DNA of 64,000 nt from Polytrichum commune (taxonomy: Eukaryota > Streptophyta > Polytrichopsida > Polytrichales > Polytrichaceae). Positions within the stretch are counted from its first letter, which is position 1; each line of letters opens with the position of its first letter. This document shows, piece after piece, positions 61,753 to 64,000 of the stretch. The stretch spans positions 27,761,501-27,825,500 of the forward strand of contig OX485805.1 of the NCBI GenBank assembly GCA_950295325.1, given 5' to 3'. Made by a program: the position numbers and the translations under genes. The notes under the pieces are model-generated. The model had not been told where the DNA came from and did no database searches. It worked only from the letters and a program-made list of their open reading frames with translations.

Positions 61753-63420
61753 ATGGGCAAGACTTTGCAATTTGTTCGCATGATTTGGGGTTTTATAAGT
61801 ATTTGGATCTTGAAGTTTGGGACATACATAGGAAAAAAACTAAAACAAAACAATGAGGTTGGAGATATTTTGAAGTGGCAAAGGGAGGAAGTAACCAAAC
61901 TTCAAGAGGTTTTGAAGGGGGAGCAAGTGTTGAATGTGAAACAATGCATGAATCTTGTGGAGAAGCTTGACCGAGTTGTGCTTCATGTGAATGAGATAAT
62001 CACATCCACGAAGGAGACGACCAATAAATTTGGGCTCGTGCTTGGGGAGTTAGGTCGCATAACTCGAAAAGTAAGAATATTGGTCCAAGATTGTGGGAAG
62101 CAAGAATGGTGCAACGCAGCGGCATTCCAAATGAACAATACAGAGGTTTTTCGAGAGCTAGTGGATGATTTGCAGTGTTTTTGGGATGCGATGTGCGAAA
62201 AATATTTGGATATCTATCCATATTCACAAAATTTTAGAAATCCATGTATTGATTTTAGCGTGGCCACTTATGGCGAAATTGAAAGTGATGAAAAAGCCAT
62301 GGTGGAAAGGCTTGAAAAACAACTTCAAACAATGCCCAATGATTCCAAGGAGTATGAATTGGCAAAACATTTATTGAGGAGACTGCAATTTGAATTGCCA
62401 CAAGGGAAAGGTGCAGAATTGGATGCTTTGGAAATTCCAAAGAATGTCCCAAAGCCGGTACTCTTAGATGAAATTGGATCCGGAGCGGCGGGTGCGGTGC
62501 AAAAATCAAATTGGTTGGGACTTGAAAGTGCAACAAAAATGGTAGGAGTTCTCCCCAACTTTCGCAAAGAAGCTGGCATCTTAGCATGCTTGGGCCATCC
62601 AAACCTCGTCAAATACATTTGTTGTGGAAGATTCGATGAAACTCTTGAGGGCAATCAAAATGGATCGAACAATCTCCCAAAAAATTTGTTTCTAGTAATG
62701 GAGCTCATGGAGATGAGCTTGACTGGTTTGTTGAAGAAACAGAAGGCGCCTTTACCATATCTTGCTGCAATTGATATGATGCATGAAATTGCAAGGGGCA
62801 TGTGTTATCTTCACGACATGCATGTTGCCCATCTTGATTTGAAGCCAAGCAATGTGCTTCTAAGCTCCGTGTCAACACCCGTAGGAGGCAAAGGAAATGT
62901 TGGCTGTGATTTTGTTAAATTGACAGATTATGATACTTCCAAAACGGAGGTTCATAGCAAACCGGAATTGCAAAAGTTTACAATCGGTACACCAAAGTAT
63001 ATGGCACCCGAGATGAATAACAACAACAAAGAAAAGTCAACTTCAAATATGGCATGTCCTTTTCCAGCTGATGTATGGTCATTTGGTATGACTTGTTCAG
63101 AGATCCTTTCTTTGAAGGAACCGTTTTTAGGTATAACTAGTAGAGAGGTAATCTTGCAAAAAATAAAAGATGGTTGGAGGCCTGTGCTACCTATCCATTG
63201 TGAGGAGCTTACCACGTTGATCAAAGAATGTTGGATTGAGAATCCGTCACGAAGGCCAACATTTTCTAACATTTGCAGGAGGCTCGCAACCTTGAAGAGG
63301 AAGTTCATGGTTGGAATATATTCAAATGATTTACCGTAGTTTGAGAAAGGTTGGATTTTTTCCCCAAGCACCCTAGTGAAGGAGGCCTCTCAGCAGATGA
63401 ATGTCACGTCTCCCAAGAAT
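61753..63420 (+). CDS. Second kinase-NLR gene, first exon, interrupted by an in-frame stop
   Basis: Tandem paralogue of the gene at 40518, very similar over the whole first exon: hydrophobic N-terminus, coiled-coil region, glycine loop IGSGAAGAV, HLDLKPSN, DYD in place of DFG, and APE. The frame ends at TAG 63337-63339 (528 aa), exactly where the other copy reads GGA after DLP. The rest of the exon stays in frame after the stop, and the donor at 63421 (AAGAAT|GTAAGA) is intact. The intron sequence to the window end matches the first copy's intron, so NB-ARC and LRR exons probably follow outside the window. It is either a truncated kinase-only product or a nonsense allele. A sequencing error would have to change the codon, not shift the frame. 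Confidence 0.82.
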
Positions 63421-64000
63421 GTAAGAACACATTCCATTACAATATGCTTATTGTGTATTTTTGAGATGCCATTTGTAAATTGTTATAATTAATTTAATTT
63501 GCATGGAGTGGAAGACATGATATTTGAACCAAAACATAGGATTTGGTGCAAGCATGGTCAACTACACCAATAGACGGGTCATGTCTGTTGAAATCAAAAA
63601 TATCTTTGTCAAAGGCTTTAAAGTAGCACCAAATGGTCTTCCAAGTAGATTTTGGTTTTACATAGCGTTTTATTAGTTGTTACAAGTATTCAATCTTACA
63701 ATATCAAAATTCTACCTTCAAAATTTATCACCAAAATTATGTCCACAAACTAATGATTACATTGGCTTCTAGAAGCAAAATTAATTACCTTACATACAAT
63801 TTTTGAACTTGGACTAATTTTTGAAAATTGTCCTTAAATCCACAATGAACTAAAGGGCTACATTGAAAAGAAAAGTCAAGCAATCAAATTAAGGTATTCA
63901 AAGCTTAATTTTACAAACTTTCTTGACCATGCAAGTTGCTTTTCAATTTGAGTTGGTTTGACCATTTTCAAAAGTATGCACATTATTCTTTCATAGATTT
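63421..64000 (+). other. Start of the intron after the second kinase exon
   Basis: Aligns with 42183-42760 of the first receptor gene, with many short matches such as ATATTTGAACCAAAACATAG. The duplication therefore covers intron as well as exon. The window ends before an NB-ARC exon. Confidence 0.75.

Overview
The window looks like nuclear DNA of a land plant, most likely a moss. It carries AT-rich intergenic DNA, GT-AG introns, an interstitial stretch of plant-type telomere repeat (TTTAGGG), degenerate hAT and Ty1/copia elements, and two tandem genes of the protein-kinase/NB-ARC/LRR class, an architecture reported from mosses. The moss assignment is inference; no species can be named.

Layout. 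0.2-1.7 kb: ARL2/TITAN5-type small GTPase on the minus strand, four exons readable, first exon not found. 3.67-4.90 kb: a hAT element with perfect 16-bp terminal repeats and an 8-bp target duplication. 6.1-8.3 kb: an older decayed hAT transposase. 8.36-11.66 kb and 31.62-33.12 kb: two halves of one decayed copia retrotransposon. 33.5-34.6 kb: another decayed hAT on the minus strand, then a probable tRNA-derived SINE near 35.1 kb. 40.5-46.4 kb: a kinase-NB-ARC-LRR immune receptor gene, followed by decayed LRR units to 46.9 kb. 46.9-61.7 kb: gene-poor DNA with tandem repeats and a small inverted-repeat element (60.1-60.9 kb). 61.75 kb to the end: the first exon of a tandem copy of the receptor, interrupted by an in-frame stop.

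The most interesting object is what splits the copia element: a DNA transposon of about 19.95 kb (11665-31611) inserted in the reverse-transcriptase codons, with a 4-bp duplication (ACTC) and related terminal inverted repeats. It holds (a) a two-exon or longer minus-strand gene for a DUF7869-like protein of about 946 aa with a candidate RNase-H-fold acidic triad, D405/D408-D530-E569, and a C-terminal barrel-like segment; (b) a long plus-strand transcription unit whose exons join in phase into a candidate 1,695-aa protein that begins with an exact copy of the histone H3 tail (MARTKQTARK), continues with a ParB/DGQHR-like segment, a methyltransferase-like segment and long acidic tracts, and ends in an NIF/FCP1-type HAD phosphatase domain; (c) a small third gene near the right end; and (d) about 30 copies of a 22-bp palindrome (arms CCCACGGGTG and CACCCGTGGG, 2-bp centre), found only inside this element, mostly in introns, in two tandem arrays near the 5' ends of the two large genes and as worn copies near both ends.

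A reasonable working picture, which is inference, is that the DUF7869-like protein moves the element, the palindromes are binding sites for one of its own proteins, and the H3-tail protein engages host chromatin readers or writers. I know of no description of this combination, but I could not search.
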